Origin: G965218495 sp965218495
GTDB lineage: Bacteria > Bacteroidota > Rhodothermia > Rhodothermales > Bin80
Direction of reading: 5' to 3'
Length of the DNA stretch: 64,000 bases
NCBI GenBank assembly: GCA_965218495.1
Contig: OZ244626.1
Coordinates: 806,001 to 870,000 of the forward strand
Shown here: piece by piece, positions 53,941-63,961 of the stretch
Layout of the letters: every line of letters begins with the position of its first letter
How positions within the stretch are numbered: position 1 is the stretch's first letter
Made by a program: the position numbers and the translations under genes
Notes under the pieces: model-generated
Databases searched by the model: none
Told to the model about the DNA's origin: nothing
The model's input: the letters and a program-made list of their open reading frames with translations, nothing else

Positions 53941-54190
53941 GAATGATGAGTGATGTATGACTGCGAGTCGCCGTGACGTTCCATCAGTCCCTGTATCGGT
54001 GCTCCAAGGCACGGACTCCCTACGGGGGGTATGTCACAGCACTCACCCGGGGCACAGATCCCGCCTAGGCGCTCGAAGCCGCAGGGGGTAATTGGTTGCT
54101 CCCGGGGAGTTGACTCGTGCTGACGCGACGCAAACGGAGCACAACGTTTCGTCGAAAGCAAGAAAAACGAGCTGGCTAAGTTTGGGATCA
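53941..54190 (-). ncRNA. Possible IS110 bridge-RNA region
   Basis: About 250 bp upstream of the IS110 transposase are noncoding and rich in local inverted repeats (such as CTCCCCGGGAG near 54090-54100 and GCCTAGGC near 54065). In IS110-group elements the 5' noncoding end encodes the bridge RNA that guides target choice, so this is where it would be. No structural computation was possible here, and the transposase is frameshifted. Confidence 0.3.
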
Positions 54191-54259
54191 TAGACTGTTA
54201 ATCATGACTTCCGCCTTCTCCACCCCATAGATCACTCTACCGACTTACTCCGTTAAGCA

Positions 54260-55359
54260 TCACGAACAAGATACAGGAGGGGTATTCGCGATGAGGGCGA
54301 GTTGCAGGTCCACGTCGATGTTCATCGGTACTGCGGAGCTGAGCGCATCCATGTGGAAGATTTCGATGGCATCGGCCAGCGTGTTTTCTATGACCATGCG
54401 CCGGGCATAGCGATCGACCAGTTGGGCAGCCGGGGTTGTCCTCTGATTGGTGAGCAGCAAGGTGGGTTTATCGTGGCCGAGGTCCTTGATGGCCATCTGC
54501 CGGAGGTCTCCGTTATAGCCGCGCAGGCGGACCTTCTGCTCCAGGACGCGGGGCGTGCGGAAGGTGCGACCGACGTTGGTGAGTCTTATCTGCCGCCACT
54601 GGTCTTTCGGTTTGGCGGCCAACTCCTGCAGCATCTTCCGGGAGCGGCGCCGCAGCGTCAGGAAGGCGATCCCCCGTTCCTGCAGCCGTGCCAGGTTGGC
54701 ATAGGTGGTGAAGGTGCTGTCAAAGACCAGCTCCTGCGGTACGGCCCCGGTGCGCTCGCGCCAGAAGTCGACAAAGCTCAGGATCTGCTCGTTACGCTTT
54801 TTCTTGCGTATCTGGGCATCGACATAGACGAAGTGCCGCGCCTGCGCATCGCGCGCAACCATTGACAGGATGCCCATCTGGCTGCGGCTGCGCTTGGAGA
54901 TGTAGTGTTTCTCTACGAGGGTGTCCTTGCCGTGGTAGGGGATGGTGTGGAAGTCGAGGTCAAAGGAGGTTCCTCCTCCGAGCGGGATGCCGAGGCCATG
55001 CGTGGCCTCGTGCCACCCCTCCATGAGGCTGCGGCAGTGGTCGGGATGGACGCGGCACGAGTACTCGGTGAGCGTGGAGCGCTTGGGCATCACGTTGAGT
55101 CCGGCAAACAGGGCCAGTCCCGGGTCCAGGGCCTCGGCCATGACATGGGCGCTGCGTCGCAGCCCGCCGGAATCATGTCACTGCCGGGCATGCCACTGCG
55201 CTCGAGTGCCGCCTCTCGCTGCCAACAGATCTTTGGGTCCCGGCAACAGACCGCGTTCGGCCGCAGGAGGCCAATCAGGTGGCTTTGGCGCTTGCGAAGA
55301 CACTGCGGGGCGGGCAGTTCGAGATCACGATTGAGAGCTATTAGAAGAGGATGCGGCAC
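54260..55359 (-). pseudogene. Frameshifted DDE transposase (IS4/IS1634-like)
   Basis: The main frame (55141-54260) contains a DDE transposase core: DLDFHTIPYHGK, ELVFDSTFTTYANLARL and YARRMVIENTLADAIEIFHMDALSSAVPM. The N-terminal segment (RDPKICWQREAALERSG) is in another frame and must shift near 55145 to join GLRRSAHVMAEALDPGLALFAGLNV. The C-terminus shifts again near 54285 and is truncated. The element cuts into the TonB-receptor relic that begins at 55351. Confidence 0.7.
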
Positions 55360-56006
55360 CTGATCGAGTACAAAGAGGGGGCCGACTACCTTGGATCAGC
55401 ACACGGCTCCTGGCAGGACAAGATTGAAGACGGGCGCGGCTGGCCTTATGGGGCGGATATGTTTCTGCAAAAGCAGTTAGGGCGACTAAGGGTAGGTGGG
55501 GGTCTTCACTCTCACGAACGCGGCGGAAGTTTGCTGAACTCAACGATAGCAAGACATTCCCCTACACATCCGATCGTCGTTACGATGTCTCCTTGGTTAT
55601 CAGTCATCGCCTCTGGGCACCAGTCGAACTGCCGGGAACCTGGGTGAATGGCACCGCCCACGCCATCTGGCAGCCCGTAGAACAATTCCATGGAGTGAAC
55701 CACGATGCCGGGTAGCTCGGCGGTTGGTCCCGGGATCACTTGTCGTTGCGTCCTTATGGGCCACAGAATGAATCTAGGATGCCCTCCAACCATCGCTTGA
55801 CATATTTCCTTTCACTTGCACAGTCAGGCCGGCGGGCAAGGCTCGGATGGTCCTTCGGCCTCTATAACGCGTATAGTCGAAGGAATCTGTTCATTTTGAA
55901 TGCAATACCAGAAAAGGGAGAGGACGATGGGCCAAGCCATTTGGTCTTCAAACAGATCACCATGTTTCCCATCATACCGTTTGCAACCCTACGCATGGAA
56001 TGGTGA
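55351..56006 (+). pseudogene. Relic of a TonB-dependent receptor (C-terminal barrel)
   Basis: Three frames together read as the last ~220 residues of a Bacteroidota TonB receptor: LIEYKEGADYLGSAHGSWQDKIE, then RRYDVSLVISHRLWAPVELPGTWVNGTAHAIWQPV, then SFGLYNAYSRRNLFILNAIPEKGEDDGPSHLVFKQITMFPIIPFATLRMEW. At least two frameshifts and a stop separate the parts. The upstream part is lost at the neighbouring transposase. The next gene starts four bases after its stop, as in a TonB receptor/lipoprotein operon. Confidence 0.8.
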
Positions 56007-56009
56007 CCC

Positions 56010-57209
56010 ATGAAACGACCGCTGCGAATTCTTTGCGCTCTGCTTCTTGTGACCTGGATGGCCTGCGAAACGGTCGTCGAGGTCGATCCGCCTGCATACG
56101 AGATCGTCGTCGTGCCGGAAGAGGCCCTAATCGTGGGGGAGGGGGGCGGGGCCCAGTTCTCGGCATTCTCGTACGACGCCGCCGGGAAGACGGTCACGGC
56201 CACCGCCGAGTGGTCTGTGGACAATTCGGGGGTCGCCGAGATCTCCGACGGGGGGCTCGCAACTGGACGGGCCAACGGGGTGACCACCGTCACCGCAACG
56301 GTCGGCGGAGTGAGCGGCACCGCGCAGCTCGAAGTGTACGCGCCTCGCATCATCACCGACTACGAACCCGGGCGGCACTACTTCGGGCGGCGGGGCTACG
56401 TGGAGTACATCCCGGGCGAACTGCCCGTCATCCTTTCTGCAGCCCATGGGGGGCGCCTTGTGCCGGACGAAATCCCGGACCGGAGCTACGGCGTCCTTCG
56501 CAACGACCTCAACACGCTGGAGCTCACGATTGCCATGCGTCAGGCCCTGATGGACCTGACCGGGCAGGCGCCCCACGTCATTCTCTCCCACCTGCACCGA
56601 AGCAAGCTGGATGCCAACCGTGAGATCGAGGAGGCCGCGCAGGGTAATCCGTACGCCGAGTTGGGGTGGATGGAGTTTCAGGACTGGATCGTGACGGCCC
56701 GGACGGCCGTGTCGGGCGAATTCGGGAATGGGGTGTACTTCGACATCCATGGACATGGCCACGACATCGGCCGCCTCGAATTGGGGTACCTGCTCACCGC
56801 TGCGGAACTCAACCGGCCCGACGTCAACCTCAACTCACTCGAGATCGTGGAGCGCACAAGCATCCGCGAATTGGGGCGCGCTTCGCCGATCCCCTTCTCG
56901 CAGCTCCTGCGGGGACCCACTTCGCTGGGAGGCCTCTTCCAGGAGGAGGACATTCCCTCGGTCCCCAGTCCGGCCACGCACGGACCGGGTGACGACCCCT
57001 ACTTCCGTGGCGGATACAACACCCGCCGGCACGGCTCTTTCTACGACTTCGAGGTCATTGACGGGGTCCAGATCGAACATCACTACCGGGGAGTAAGGGA
57101 TTCCGAGGATAGCCGGAAGGCGTACGCCGCGAAGACCGCCATCGTGATCCGCAAGTTCATGCTGGAGCACTACGGGATCTTTGAGTCAGAGTCGTCCGCG
57201 TCGCGATAA
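56010..57209 (+). CDS. Lipoprotein with Ig-like domain and N-formylglutamate amidohydrolase-like domain
   Basis: This 399-residue protein has a lipoprotein signal (ILCALLLVTWMACE). The mature start TVVEVDPPAYE resembles the beginning of DUF4249 lipoproteins that follow TonB receptors. Residues about 35-110 are a Big2-type Ig-like domain (WSVDNSGVAEISDGGLATGRANGVTTVTATVGG). Residues about 115-390 resemble the N-formylglutamate amidohydrolase family: LPVILSAAHGG, SHLHRSKLDANRE and YFDIHGHGH are the metal-binding motifs. It likely cleaves a small amide in the periplasm; the substrate is unknown. It may have been the partner of the dead TonB receptor in front of it. Confidence 0.65.
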   Translation: MKRPLRILCALLLVTWMACETVVEVDPPAYEIVVVPEEALIVGEGGGAQFSAFSYDAAGKTVTATAEWSVDNSGVAEISDGGLATGRANGVTTVTATVGGVSGTAQLEVYAPRIITDYEPGRHYFGRRGYVEYIPGELPVILSAAHGGRLVPDEIPDRSYGVLRNDLNTLELTIAMRQALMDLTGQAPHVILSHLHRSKLDANREIEEAAQGNPYAELGWMEFQDWIVTARTAVSGEFGNGVYFDIHGHGHDIGRLELGYLLTAAELNRPDVNLNSLEIVERTSIRELGRASPIPFSQLLRGPTSLGGLFQEEDIPSVPSPATHGPGDDPYFRGGYNTRRHGSFYDFEVIDGVQIEHHYRGVRDSEDSRKAYAAKTAIVIRKFMLEHYGIFESESSASR

Positions 57210-57269
57210 CATGAGTCTCGATTCAGGAGCGTCCGCGACGGTCATCGTAGACCAGCTGGGGTGACTGGA

Positions 57270-57560
57270 CGTGGTTGCGGACCTGCGTATCAAGCGTCGG
57301 TCGAGAGCTATCTGAAGCACGTTATCGGTTACAGTCGGGCGCAGATGCCGGTGGTCGCGCCGATCTTCGCCGGAACAGTTGCACGAGCATGGGCTCGAGT
57401 GGCGGGTGGACGACGACCAGTGGAGCCTTGTCCGGTCGTTGGTCGATGGAAGCCTCACAGAGGACAAGTTAGCCGGCATTCTGTTCATTCTGAGGTACCT
57501 GCTGCAGCCGCTGGAGCCGGATCAGCTACTCACCGCTGCCAAGGAGCTCCTACCGGCGCC
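57270..57560 (+). pseudogene. Relic resembling a DNA alkylation repair (AlkD-like) protein
   Basis: One frame reads SVESYLKHVIGYSRAQMPVVAPIF and, after a one-base shift near 57380, another reads LHEHGLEWRVDDDQWSLVRSLVDGSLTEDKLAGILFILRYLLQ. The pattern (helical repeats with WxLVRxLxDG and EDKLAGIL) fits the AlkD-like HEAT-repeat family. The frame then runs uninterrupted into the following sialidase but loses similarity. It is a remnant with modest support. Confidence 0.45.
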
Positions 57561-57729
57561 TTTTCACGGCGCACTGGTAATGCAGGCTACGCAGGTAGGA
57601 AGCAGCGCCGATGCATTCAGGAATGTCCGACTCTGCGGGCAGCTTGGCGTCAGGCCATGCTGCGGAGAGAAACACCACGTAAGTTTGTCGCAACTGCTTG
57701 TCGGAATCAATCAGCATGGCACGCCACCC

Positions 57730-58884
57730 ATGAAAATATTTCTGCTGGCTATTCTGGTGGTCGCGTCACTTGGCGTACACTGCGAGCGCTATTCTCGCCC
57801 TTTGCCAGTGGGCGCGCAGGACGAAACGCCAGACCTTGCAGAGGGTGTTGTCGCCCACCAGGACTTGTTTAACAGTACGATGCGCAAAGGTGTATCCTGT
57901 TACCGTATCCCTGCCCTCGTAACGGCACCCAACGGCGACCTGATTGCTGCCATCGATGAGCGCGTGCCTTCTTGTAGCGACTTGAGAGGAAATAGAGATA
58001 TTAACATTGTCGCACGACGTAGTAGCGATCAGGGAACCACGTGGTCCGCGATTGAAACCGTAGCAGACTTCCCCTTGGGGAAGTCTGCTTCTGACCCGTC
58101 TATGATTGTCGACGAAGTGACAGGCGAAATCTTTTTATTCTACAATGTCATGGACCTGGACACGGAGCCGGACGTCTACTATCTCCACGTGAGAAGGAGC
58201 GCTGACAATGGATCGACCTGGAGCGAGCCGGAGGACATTACGCTTCAAATAACAAGGCCTGGCTGGCGCAACGATTTTAAGTTCATCACCTCGGGGCGCG
58301 GAATTCAGACCCGCTCAGGGAAGTTGTTGCACACGCTCGTGAATTTGGAGAATGGCCTGCGCCTATTCGGGAGCGATAATCATGGAGAAACATGGTTTCT
58401 TATTGATACGCCCGTTGAGCCGGCCAATGAGTCAAAAGTAGTGGAATTGGCAGACGGTACCTGGATGATCAATAGTCGTGTAAATGGAGCAGGAACGCGT
58501 TACGTCCACACCTCAACGGATGAAGGAAAAACCTGGGAGACCAGACCTGAGCCGTTGCTATCGGATCCGGGATGCAATGGCAGTATAATTCGATACACGG
58601 CCGTAAAAGACGGTTTTGCCAGGAATAGACTGCTTTTCTCCAACGCTAACAGCGCAGATGGCCGAACAAACATGACCGTCCGCGTGAGCTATGACGAAGG
58701 CCAAACGTGGCCTGCGAGCAAGACCATTTACACGGGAGGGTCCGCATATTCCTCTTTGACCGTCCTCGAAGAAGGTGATATCGGATTGTTATTTGAGAAA
58801 GACGGATACAAGGAAAACGTGTTCGCCCGCTTCTCGCTAGCATGGGTAACCAATGGCGAGGACAGGTACGATGAAGCTCAGTAG
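57730..58884 (+). CDS. Secreted exo-alpha-sialidase
   Basis: This is a 384-residue GH33-like sialidase. The ATG at 57730 starts a signal peptide (MKIFLLAILVVASLGVHC); the frame opens much earlier only because it continues the relic upstream. The sialidase RIP motif (YRIPALVTAPNGDLIAAIDER, near residue 57) is followed by five Asp boxes: SSDQGTTW, SADNGSTW, SDNHGETW, STDEGKTW and SYDEGQTW. These mark the six-bladed propeller. It releases terminal sialic acid from host or environmental glycans. Downstream is a sialic-acid mutarotase/symporter fusion, which supports the assignment. Confidence 0.88.
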   Translation: MKIFLLAILVVASLGVHCERYSRPLPVGAQDETPDLAEGVVAHQDLFNSTMRKGVSCYRIPALVTAPNGDLIAAIDERVPSCSDLRGNRDINIVARRSSDQGTTWSAIETVADFPLGKSASDPSMIVDEVTGEIFLFYNVMDLDTEPDVYYLHVRRSADNGSTWSEPEDITLQITRPGWRNDFKFITSGRGIQTRSGKLLHTLVNLENGLRLFGSDNHGETWFLIDTPVEPANESKVVELADGTWMINSRVNGAGTRYVHTSTDEGKTWETRPEPLLSDPGCNGSIIRYTAVKDGFARNRLLFSNANSADGRTNMTVRVSYDEGQTWPASKTIYTGGSAYSSLTVLEEGDIGLLFEKDGYKENVFARFSLAWVTNGEDRYDEAQ

Positions 58885-58993
58885 GAACCACGCAAGTGCT
58901 GCCAGCTTGCCGGCGTGGAGGAATCGAGAAGCAGGTCTGCATCACAATCATAGACCTTAGCAGCTTCAGGGCGTGCATGCAACGGCATCGACA

Positions 58994-59545
58994 ATGGGGA
59001 GAGTAGCCCTTCTGCTGATTGCCATTCTTATTTCGTGGTTGCCGGACACGTCACGTGCCCAGAAACGTCAACCTACCCCCAAGGCGCTCTATTCGTGGAG
59101 CAGAATGCCGGACCTTCCTGATTCAATCGGGGTCGCGGGAGCCTGCGCCGGAGTCTCGGGTGACGCCCTGATCATTGCGGGCGGTGCTCAATTTCCCGTA
59201 TCGCTCTTCGAAGGGGGCGAAAAAGTTTGGACGGACCGTGTCTATGTGCTGCAATAAAAGAAGGGAGGCGTCTACTCCTGGCATCAAGGACCTAACCTTG
59301 ATATGCCGTTGGGATATGCCGTTTCCGTCACCTGGGGCGATGAGGTCATATGTGTCGGCGGTGGGAATGCGCAGGCGCACTATACAAATGTCTTCTCGCT
59401 GCGATGGCATCAGGGAAGTGTCGAAAGGCGTTCTTTGCCCGCGTTGCCCGCACCGGCTGCCTTCTGGGGCGGAGCGCTGGTCGAGAACACTGTCTATGTG
59501 GCTGGTGGGCTGCGCGCTCCCGATGATTCGGCAGCCATAAAGAAT
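58994..59545 (+). pseudogene. 5' part of an interrupted mutarotase-symporter gene
   Basis: The gene begins with a signal peptide (MGRVALLLIAILISWLPDTSRA) and continues into Kelch-like repeats of the N-acetylneuraminate epimerase (NanM, cyclically permuted mutarotase) type: GVAGACAGVSGDALIIAGGAQFP. An in-frame TAA at 59255-59257 follows VYVLQ. The same frame continues past it with KKGGVYSWHQGPNLDMPLGYAVSVTWGDEVICVGG, so it is a nonsense mutation in an otherwise collinear gene. The frame is then cut at 59545 by an ISL3 element and resumes at 60952. Confidence 0.82.
59538..59545. repeat. Left target duplication of the ISL3 element
   Basis: TAAAGAAT recurs exactly at 60952-60959 on the other side of the element. 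Confidence 0.88.
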
Positions 59546-60951
59546 GGCTCTACCCCTGTTTTAGTGGGTACTCTCACCTGCGGACGCTTTCGGGGTATAG
59601 ATCTAGGCCTCCGAGGTGAAAGTAAATGGCGTTAGCAAACCGCCGTTTGTTGCGGAAGCCCCTACTGCGCACTTTGATTGTTTTGATCCGGCTGTTGATG
59701 CCTTCCGCAGGGCCATTGCTCACCTTCAGGATGATCGCATTGAGGATACCCCACAGGTGTGTCTTGATGGTTCTGGCGGCTGCCTTGACCGGTTCCAGCC
59801 GGCACCGCATGGCCCACGACAACCATCGCTCCCAACCCTTGCGCGCCCATGTGCGGTGGACATAGTGCCACAACTGCAGGGCCATTTCCTTGATAGCCCA
59901 CGCGCGGGCCGTCTTCAACGTGCTGGTACGCAACTGCTGGAAGCGCGCCTTCTGCTTAGCAGACATGTTGGCCGGGTGAGTCAACCAATCATACTTGGTT
60001 CCCTTGAGGTCTTCCAGGCCTTCCTTCATCAATGCACGGTGCTCTTGGCGCCGAACCTTGTCCACGGCAGTTCCCAGACATTTCACTACGTGGAATTTGT
60101 CAAAGGCCACCTTCCGTTGCGCCTCTGGCACATGCTCCAGCGTGGCGTTGATGTAGGCCGGCCACATGTCCATGCTGACACTCTCGATGCCCTCCAGCTG
60201 CTCCAAAGTGAGCCCAGCATACCAACGCGTAAGTGTCTCTTTCTTACGGTCTTCGCCCACATGCAGCACCGTTCCCGCCTTCGCATCCGAAACAATGGTG
60301 ACATACGCATGACGCTTGCGAAAAGAGGTCTCATCCACGCCAATATGGGCAACATCCCGTTCCTTCCTCCGCGCAAGGCCGCGTTGCACCGCGCGCTGCA
60401 TGATCCCGTCTATCGCATTCCAGCTCACCCCCATCAGACGGGACACCGCCGATACACTCGCCTCCTGCAGCCAATCAATCACCAGCGTCTCAAACCCTGC
60501 AGTGAACCGTGACATAGGTTCCGCCCACGGAACCGACACGGTGCGCACTCCATGCTCCGGACATTCCACGCGGGGAAGCTCCGCAACCACCATGGTGCGA
60601 TACCCGCACAGGTCCAGGTGTCGCCATTGCCGGCGACGGTGATCGTAGCCCGGAGACGCCGAGCCGCACTCCGGACAAGGCAGCTGATGGCCGTCCTCGC
60701 AAGCCACATGAATCCGGACTTCTTGCGCCTCATGCGCAAACGTCACCTCGGAAATCTTCCAGGGAGTCTGGATGCCCAAGAGGCAACCCATATCGTTCTT
60801 TAGTTGCGACATATCGTTGATGGGGTTGGTGAACGTGTGTACCATCATGATGATGGCCTCGAAACAGACAAGAAGCGGGTATGAATCCGCATCATCTCAT
60901 TTCGTTTCCCGTTGAATACAACACTGCACCCATCTAATTAGGGGAAGAGCC
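59546..60951 (-). mobile_element. ISL3-family insertion sequence, intact, with perfect 8-bp TSD
   Basis: The element is 1406 bp. The left end GGCTCTACCCCTGTTTTAG is matched by the reverse complement of the right end (GGCTCTTCCCCTAATTAG); GGCTCTWCCCC is typical of the ISL3 family. The exact octamer TAAAGAAT flanks both ends. The transposase is complete and reads on the minus strand. It interrupts the mutarotase-symporter fusion gene. Confidence 0.93.
59574..60848 (-). CDS. ISL3-family transposase
   Basis: This 424-residue protein has the ISL3 layout: an N-terminal zinc-binding domain (CPECGSASPGYDHRRRQWRHLDLCGYRT, then CPEHG), a helix-turn-helix, and a DDE domain with VDETSFRKRHAY, SVSMDMWPAYINATLEHVPEAQRKVAFDKFHVVK and a final Glu in NGPAEGINSRIKTIKVRSRGF. 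The frame is intact; the start may be at 60848 or one codon further in (MVHTFTNP). It mobilises the 59546-60951 element. Confidence 0.93.
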   Translation of the reverse strand: MMVHTFTNPINDMSQLKNDMGCLLGIQTPWKISEVTFAHEAQEVRIHVACEDGHQLPCPECGSASPGYDHRRRQWRHLDLCGYRTMVVAELPRVECPEHGVRTVSVPWAEPMSRFTAGFETLVIDWLQEASVSAVSRLMGVSWNAIDGIMQRAVQRGLARRKERDVAHIGVDETSFRKRHAYVTIVSDAKAGTVLHVGEDRKKETLTRWYAGLTLEQLEGIESVSMDMWPAYINATLEHVPEAQRKVAFDKFHVVKCLGTAVDKVRRQEHRALMKEGLEDLKGTKYDWLTHPANMSAKQKARFQQLRTSTLKTARAWAIKEMALQLWHYVHRTWARKGWERWLSWAMRCRLEPVKAAARTIKTHLWGILNAIILKVSNGPAEGINSRIKTIKVRSRGFRNKRRFANAIYFHLGGLDLYPESVRR

Positions 60952-60959
60952 TAAAGAAT
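60952..60959. repeat. Right target duplication of the ISL3 element
   Basis: TAAAGAAT is identical to 59538-59545. Confidence 0.88.
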
Positions 60960-63026
60960 TTCTGGGCCATCGATTTGTCCGATGTCGAACCGCAGTGGGA
61001 AATCCTCGAACCCTGGCTGGGTCCAGCGCGCTCCAATCCGGTTGCCGCCGCGCACGACGGGTCCTTTTACCTCTTCAGCGGCGTTGAGCGCACGCCGGAC
61101 GGGCAGGGCGGGCTGTCGCTTCGTTTTCTGACGGATGCCTATCGCTTTCATCCAGACCAAGGATGGGAGCAGCTCGCAGACCTGCCGCATGCTGTGGCCG
61201 CCGCGCCGTCTCCAGCCGCGCAGTACGGCCCTACACACGTGCTGATTTTCGGCGGTAACGACGGTGCCGACGTGCCGAGAGTCCAGGAACTTAAGGACCG
61301 GCATCCCGGCTTCCGACGCGATATCCTGGCCTATCACATCATCACCGACACCTGGGTGACTCTGGACTCGCTGCCGGCGGCGCACGTCACAACGCCGGTT
61401 GTCCAATGGGGTAGCGATGTTATTATACCCAGTGGAGAAATTCGTCCGGGTACGCGGTCCCCAGCGGTCCACCGGGCGACCCCGGTTGCGCCGACAAACC
61501 ATTTCGGTTTCGTTAACTACCTGGTGCTGGGCGTCTATTTCCTGGTAATGGTCGGGATAGGATTCTATTTTTGCGGCCGCGAGAAAAGTGACCAGGATTA
61601 CTTCCTTTCGCGTGGACGTATTCCGTGGTGGGCCGCTGGCATCAGCATCTTCGGGACTCAGCTCAGCGCGATCACCTTTATGGCGATCCCGGCCACGGCC
61701 TATGCGACAGATTGGGTCTACATAATCGGGCAGGCGACGATTGTACTGCTAGCCCCAGTAGTCATATATCTCTACCTGCCGTTCTTCCGGCGGCTTCAGA
61801 TTACGACCGCCTACGAGTATCTGGAAAAGCGGTTCAACGTGGTAGTACGGCTCTTCGGCAGCGTATCATTCATCGCCGTCCAACTAGGGCGGATGGGGAT
61901 CGTGGTCTTTCTTCCCGCCATCGCCCTTTCGGCGGCGACAGGGGTGAATATCTACGTTGCTATCCTCTTGACGGGCCTCTTGAGCACGCTTTATACCACG
62001 CTCGGTGGTATTGAGGCGGTCGTCTGGTCCGATGTTGTGCAGGTGATTGTGCTATTGGGGGGAGCCCTGCTGAGCCTATTCATTATTGCGTTCAGCGTGG
62101 AGGGCGGTTGGACCGGCCTGATTTCCACAGCGGCAGTGCACGACAAGTTTCATATGATGAATTGGACGTGGGACTATGCCTCCACCGGTGTGTGGGTCGT
62201 TGTCGTCGGATGGGCACTCAGCAACCTTATCCCGTACACGGCAGATCAGGCCGTTGTGCAGCGCTACCTGACGACGAAAGACGAGGCAGAGGCGAGACGG
62301 TCCATCTGGACCAATGCTGCCCTTACGGTCCCTGCCGGCTTGATTTTCTTTGGCTTGGGCACCGCGCTGTTCGTGTTCTACCGGGAACATGCGGCCAGCT
62401 TGGAGCCCGCTCTTCAGACCGACGCCATTTTTCCATTGTTTATCGTGCAACAATTGCCGGTTGGAGTGGCCGGTTTGTTGATCGCGGGTGTATTCGCAGC
62501 GTCCATGTCGAGTCTGGACAGTAGCCTAAACAGCGTTGCTTCCGCTCTCGTGACGGACTTCTACAAACGCTTTGCGCCAAGTTCTACGGAGAAGGGGCGC
62601 CTGCGGCTGGCGCGCTGGCTGACGGTTTTGCTTGGTGTGCTGGCAACTATGCTGGGTCTGCTATTGGCAACATTCGATATCGCGTCGCTATTCGATCTTT
62701 TCCTCGAGTTACTAGGACTCTTCGGTGGAGGTCTTGCCGGGCTCTTTGCCCTGGGTATCTTCACGCGCCGCGCCCATGGAACCGGGGCACTCATCGGGGC
62801 CGTCGCCAGCGTCATCGCAGTTTACCTTGTTAAGGTTTTCACTGCGGCCCACTTTTTCCTATATGCAGGCATTGGGATCGTGGCCTGTTTCGTGGTCGGA
62901 TACGTTGCCAGCGTCTTGCTGCCGTATGGCCAGTCGCAATTGCGGGGGTTGACGATCTATAGTCTCGGTTCGCGCCACGCGGCCTCCACAGGTCACGTCA
63001 GTAATAGACGTGCACTTCGCGGCTAA
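60952..63026 (+). pseudogene. 3' part of the mutarotase-symporter fusion (SLC5/SSS transporter)
   Basis: The Kelch part resumes directly after the ISL3 element (FWAIDLSDVEPQWEILEPW, then Kelch repeats to about 61450). It is followed without a break by a sodium:solute symporter with about 13 membrane segments (YLVLGVYFLVMVGIGFYFCGREKSDQDYFLSRGRIPWWAAGISIFGTQLSAITFM, and the SSS core GGIEAVVWSDVVQVIVL). A TTG at 60975 could start a truncated product that still holds the whole transporter part, but the original gene ran from 58994. It would have taken up and anomerised sialic acid released by the sialidase. Confidence 0.85.
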
Positions 63027-63961
63027 GCCAGAAGCAGAGCGGAGGCATGAGCAAATTCGGGGCGCGCGGACGACCATGACCCGACGGCAGTTTGCAGAAG
63101 TGGTTGCCGATGACACAGACGCGGCGCTACTCGCAGGTTTGAGGAGGGCCGGAGCAGCGAACGTCAATATGAAAACGGCGCGGCGCGAGATGCAGCAGCG
63201 GGGACGTGGAGGAAGTGGGTTGGGTTTGTACGTCACGGGATTTTGATCGGCTACCTGCGGAAGGCCAAATGCGTTGCGCACGGTTCCGTTAGAGGAATTG
63301 TGCCACTTAGGCGCCGGCCAACGCGTTCGGTTCGCAACTTACGCTAAGGACTTCCTCATCCGCTAAACGCTCTAGTCAGAGGACCTGCGAATGTCAGACA
63401 TGCCACACACCGGTGTCAGCAGCCTGGGTCGGTGCGCGCAGGGCGAGAGCGATTGCGACTAAAAAGTACTGGCCGTCATGCCAATAGAGTAGCAAGTATG
63501 CGTGCCTCTAGCGGCCGAATTTGCTCCACTTTGCCGAGCCTAGAGCCTGGTCTGTCCCTCTACTACAGCGGTCGGAAGTTACCGTTGACGAAGAGGCCTG
63601 GCCTGAACTCTCCTTGCGCACTTTCCTGGCGGTCTCGCCAATTCGAATGGTGGTTTGGAGCGCAATTTTGTGGATCATCCCTATCAGGTAGGTGTAGGTC
63701 GCGAGACTCCCAAGTACGAAAATCGCTGCTACATTGGCCAAAGGCCCAACGGCATCTACATTGCATGGATTGCAGCACTAGTGGGCAGACCCAGCATCCG
63801 TAGCCTGTGTGTGGCTGCAGATTGCAAAGCGGCGCATCCTCGTTTAGGTGGGGCCACGACGCTGCTATGTCGGGCTTTTGGAGTCGATTTAAAGGGTGCC
63901 CTCCGCGATTTGAGCCCGTGGCAGAAGGGGATCGACTACCGGGGGAGATGATGAGGAGACT
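63027..63961. other. Intergenic stretch of about 0.93 kb, no supported gene
   Basis: Several overlapping open frames occur on both strands. A plus-strand frame ending at 63246 is Arg/Ala-rich with no family. A minus-strand frame (63508-63741, TTG start) has one membrane-like segment but no ribosome-binding site. None is convincing. The stretch may hold remains of the sialic-acid locus. Confidence 0.35.

Noticed and set aside
63508..63741. Minus-strand 77-codon frame with one membrane-like segment
   Set aside because: It begins only at TTG, has no ribosome-binding site, and the second half is low-complexity. No family was recognised.
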